Assembly: GCF_000153925.1 (NCBI RefSeq)
Contig: NZ_DS264358.1
Span: forward strand, 1 to 64,000
Source of the DNA: [Ruminococcus] torques ATCC 27756
Lineage (GTDB): Bacteria > Bacillota > Clostridia > Lachnospirales > Lachnospiraceae
Reading direction: 5' to 3'
Length of the DNA: 64,000 nt
Below, piece by piece: positions 61,676 to 64,000 of the stretch (position 1 is its first letter; every line of letters begins with the position of its first letter). The notes beneath the pieces are model-generated. The model had not been told where the DNA came from. It searched no databases and was given only the letters and a program-made list of their open reading frames with translations. The translations under genes were made by a program, and so were the position numbers.

Positions 61676-64000
61676 TTATTTTCTTTTGTTCCTTTTGAAA
61701 ATTGTCAGAGCCGTTCCGCCTGCAGTCACGCCTGCAAGAACTACAAGTCCGATCAGCAGCGTTACGTTAAAATTATCTCCTGTCTGAACCGCTCCGCCTT
61801 TGTCCGGTTTCTCTGTATTCGGTTTCTTATCCGGATCTACCGGCTTCTTATCCTCTGACGGATCTGCTTTCACCGATACGGCTACGTCTGCCGACTGTCC
61901 GCCGTATGTTACTGTTACTTTCTTCGTATCCGCTGTCAGTTTTGTATTAAGACTCGGATTAAAGGAGAAATCTTTTGCCGTCTCCGGTCCGTATGCAACA
62001 ACTTTTGTTGTTCCGTCTGACATCGTTACTGTAAGCACAAGTCCTTTCGGATCGAATTTCTCCCCTTCTTTGTACTCTGTCTTAGCAGGATTTGCTTTAA
62101 TTTCAACTTTGTCTACCGTTGGCGTCTCCGGCTCTACCGGCGTGTCAGCTTTCACTTCAATACCGATTTCTACCGTCTTGCCCGCATATGTTACATCAAC
62201 TTTGCTCACACCTTCTGTAAGCGCTGTATCAAGTGACGGATTAAATGCGAAGTCTGCCTTTGTTGCATCACTGTAAGCTACTTCTTTGTCCTCGCCTTTG
62301 TTATATTTCACTGTAAGCACAAGTCCTGCCGGGTCGAATTTCTCCCCTACTTTGTAAGTTGTCTTAGCTGGCACTTTTTTAACGGCAATTTTGTCTACCG
62401 TCGGTTTTTCCGGCTCTACCGGTGTGTCAGCTTTCACTTCAATACCGATTTCTACCGTCTTGCCCGCATATGTTACATCAACTTTGCTCACACCTTCTGT
62501 AAGCGCTGTATCAAGTGACGGATTAAATGCGAAGTCTGCCTTTGTTGCATCACTGTAAGCTACTTCTTTGTCCTCGCCTTTGTTATATTTCACTGTAAGC
62601 ACAAGTCCTGCCGGGTCGAATTTCTCCCCTTCTTTGTACTCTGTCTTAGCAGGATTTGCTTTAATTTCAACTTTTTCTACCGTCGGTTTCTCCGGTTCTA
62701 CCGGTCTTTCTTCCAAACCTTCAAATGCTGAAGTTAATACTTTCAGCGCTTCATCAATCTGAATCTGCTGTGCGGAAGAATCTGCAAATACTGTCTGTGC
62801 ATCCGTCAGCGCTTTTGCAAATGCCGCATAAGAAGTGTCTGTGTACCCTTCTGCCGACGTATCTTTTACTTCATTGATTTTTGCTTCCAGGGCGCTTCTG
62901 TCAATCAGACCGTTTTCATTCTCGATTTCACCAAGTTTGAATTTTGCCTGTTTGATATAACATAAATCTGTTCTTACATTATAATTACCTGATTCAAATG
63001 CATTCTTAGAAAACTCTTCGTCAAAGTGTCCGTAAGAATCCATGATAAATGTTCCATCATCCAGAACTAAAATTCCCGCATATCCCGTATCACCGGATTT
63101 TGCATTCATTGCCCAGTCTTCTTCGATCAGTATACGGTATTCACCTTCGTTTTGCTCTAACAGGTCTTCATATGTTCCAACCCATGCAACCCAGTCGCCT
63201 GCCATCCAGTTGTTATCAAGCTTACCGTCTTTGTATACGATCTCACGGAATGTGATCAAAAGACGTCCGCTGATCGGATCATATACAGCTTTATGTCTTT
63301 CCCCTGCAAGCGAACCTTGCATTTCTTCCGGTTTACTCCATGTTTTTCCTTCATCATCAGAATAGAACATCACGGATAAGTTTGGTTTTTTATCACTTCT
63401 TGCCAGCGCCATGATCCGTTTTCCATCCGGTGAGCGGAACATTCCGACTTCACAGATTCCATATTTGCTTTCGATACTTCTATAATCAGCTAAATATCTT
63501 TCCGGCTCGCTCCACTGTTCATTTCCGTCTTCATCAAATGTCAGATAGCTCTTGAAGTTGACATAACCATAATCATGGAAAACACCCATCCATTTCTGAA
63601 TGTAATTTCCCTGTTCATCTTTTAACTGCACAAGACTTGCCATTGCTACGATTGTATGTTTTTTCTCTGCTCCGTCAAAAGAAGGCCAGTGATTCTTATA
63701 TTCTGTCCAAGTTTCTCCGTCATCATCAGAGTAGGCAGTATCCCATCCGCCTCTTTGTAAATCCCAGTTCGGACATGCTGAAATCAGCATAATTCTTTCT
63801 TTTCCATTACCCATATCCAATGTATATAAGGTAGGTGTTTCCTGACAAGTTGCAAACGATGCCGGAATATCTTTCTTCTCCGTCCAAGTCTCGCCTTCAT
63901 CATCACTAATCTGCATAATAATCGGTCCATGACCGTGTCCTGTCGGATAAGCAGTAATCAGTCTGCCTGTCTTTGTCTGAACCATGTCCGGCTGTCCAAG
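61676..64000 (-). CDS. Sortase-anchored sialidase-like (BNR/Asp-box) protein, 5' end outside window
   Basis: The last 774 residues are present, and the frame is open at base 64000. The visible part begins inside a six-bladed BNR propeller with Asp boxes ISDDEGETW, YSDDDGETW and YSDDEGKTW and ends at about residue 360. A FIVAR-type helical module (LEAKINEVKDTSAEGYTDTSY) follows, then three Ig-like Big_3-type domains of 94 residues (starting near KVEIKANPAKTEYKEG), AVQTGD, a membrane helix and FKRNKRK. It is probably an exo-sialidase or a related propeller glycosidase; the RIP motif that would settle this lies beyond the edge. The first two Ig units are nearly identical at DNA level (282-bp period). 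Confidence 0.85.
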   Translation of the reverse strand, partial: LGQPDMVQTKTGRLITAYPTGHGHGPIIMQISDDEGETWTEKKDIPASFATCQETPTLYTLDMGNGKERIMLISACPNWDLQRGGWDTAYSDDDGETWTEYKNHWPSFDGAEKKHTIVAMASLVQLKDEQGNYIQKWMGVFHDYGYVNFKSYLTFDEDGNEQWSEPERYLADYRSIESKYGICEVGMFRSPDGKRIMALARSDKKPNLSVMFYSDDEGKTWSKPEEMQGSLAGERHKAVYDPISGRLLITFREIVYKDGKLDNNWMAGDWVAWVGTYEDLLEQNEGEYRILIEEDWAMNAKSGDTGYAGILVLDDGTFIMDSYGHFDEEFSKNAFESGNYNVRTDLCYIKQAKFKLGEIENENGLIDRSALEAKINEVKDTSAEGYTDTSYAAFAKALTDAQTVFADSSAQQIQIDEALKVLTSAFEGLEERPVEPEKPTVEKVEIKANPAKTEYKEGEKFDPAGLVLTVKYNKGEDKEVAYSDATKADFAFNPSLDTALTEGVSKVDVTYAGKTVEIGIEVKADTPVEPEKPTVDKIAVKKVPAKTTYKVGEKFDPAGLVLTVKYNKGEDKEVAYSDATKADFAFNPSLDTALTEGVSKVDVTYAGKTVEIGIEVKADTPVEPETPTVDKVEIKANPAKTEYKEGEKFDPKGLVLTVTMSDGTTKVVAYGPETAKDFSFNPSLNTKLTADTKKVTVTYGGQSADVAVSVKADPSEDKKPVDPDKKPNTEKPDKGGAVQTGDNFNVTLLIGLVVLAGVTAGGTALTIFKRNKRK

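Overview
The window reads as a chromosome segment of a moderate-to-low GC, spore-forming Gram-positive gut anaerobe of the Lachnospiraceae, most like the mucin-associated Ruminococcus torques/gnavus (Mediterraneibacter) group. The evidence is a full spoIIA-sigF-spoVA sporulation set, an LTA-synthase-type membrane sulfatase, a T-box in front of valS, Rpn-type PD-(D/E)XK nucleases, and three very large secreted glycan-active proteins that end in the VQTGD-type sortase signal common in this family. The species name is inference.

Layout. 1-3.3 kb: the 5' part of an Rpn-type nuclease gene, a frameshifted Na/phosphate symporter gene and a 5'-truncated Rpn relative. 3.4-5.6 kb: spoVAE and spoVAD on the minus strand, with spoVAC divergent from them. 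5.5-14.5 kb: minus-strand metabolic genes (malQ and glgP for alpha-glucan use, an orphan molybdopterin-binding protein, nadE, hslO, a methyltransferase). 14.6-16.0 kb: an AT-rich accessory patch with an MNT/HEPN toxin-antitoxin pair and decayed small ORFs. 16.1-20.4 kb: a 1428-residue surface glycosidase of GH51-like type. 20.8-25.7 kb: an AEC transporter, a stub of an AAA ATPase and a 1202-residue fused ABC transporter. 25.9-28.7 kb: the spoIIAA-spoIIAB-sigF-spoVAA-spoVAB operon. 28.9-36.5 kb: a TPR membrane protein, a 44-residue ORF, folC (frameshifted at an A10 tract), an LTA-synthase-like protein and valS. 36.5-39.1 kb: the valS T-box leader, dispersed repeats, a 167-bp tandem array and an IS4-family insertion sequence. 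39.3-44.1 kb: a 1611-residue sialidase. 44.4-46.1 kb: a cell-wall glucosaminidase and a BaiA-like dehydrogenase. 46.4-52.8 kb: an amino-sugar-type uptake operon (solute-binding protein, two permeases, ROK regulator, AGE epimerase, BadF-type kinase). 53.1-60.7 kb: purE-purM-purN-purD, an M29 aminopeptidase, two membrane proteins, pyrE and a 49-residue membrane peptide. 60.8-61.6 kb: an integrase remnant with direct repeats and a toxin-like peptide. 61.7 kb to the right edge: a third sortase-anchored, sialidase-like protein.

How it fits together. The surface enzymes probably release sugars from host or dietary glycans. The ABC/AGE/kinase operon is a plausible route for importing and channelling N-acetylated hexosamines, although no sialic acid lyase gene is present here. 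Two unrelated intergenic repeat families are scattered through the window. One is a roughly 93-bp two-hairpin element, four of whose five copies begin directly after the T-tract of a terminator-like hairpin. The other is MITE-like, with inverted ends, and forms the 167-bp tandem array. Two genes (Na/Pi symporter, folC) are broken by one-base changes in A tracts. Each could be a sequencing error, a real mutation, or a slippage-corrected or phase-variable site.
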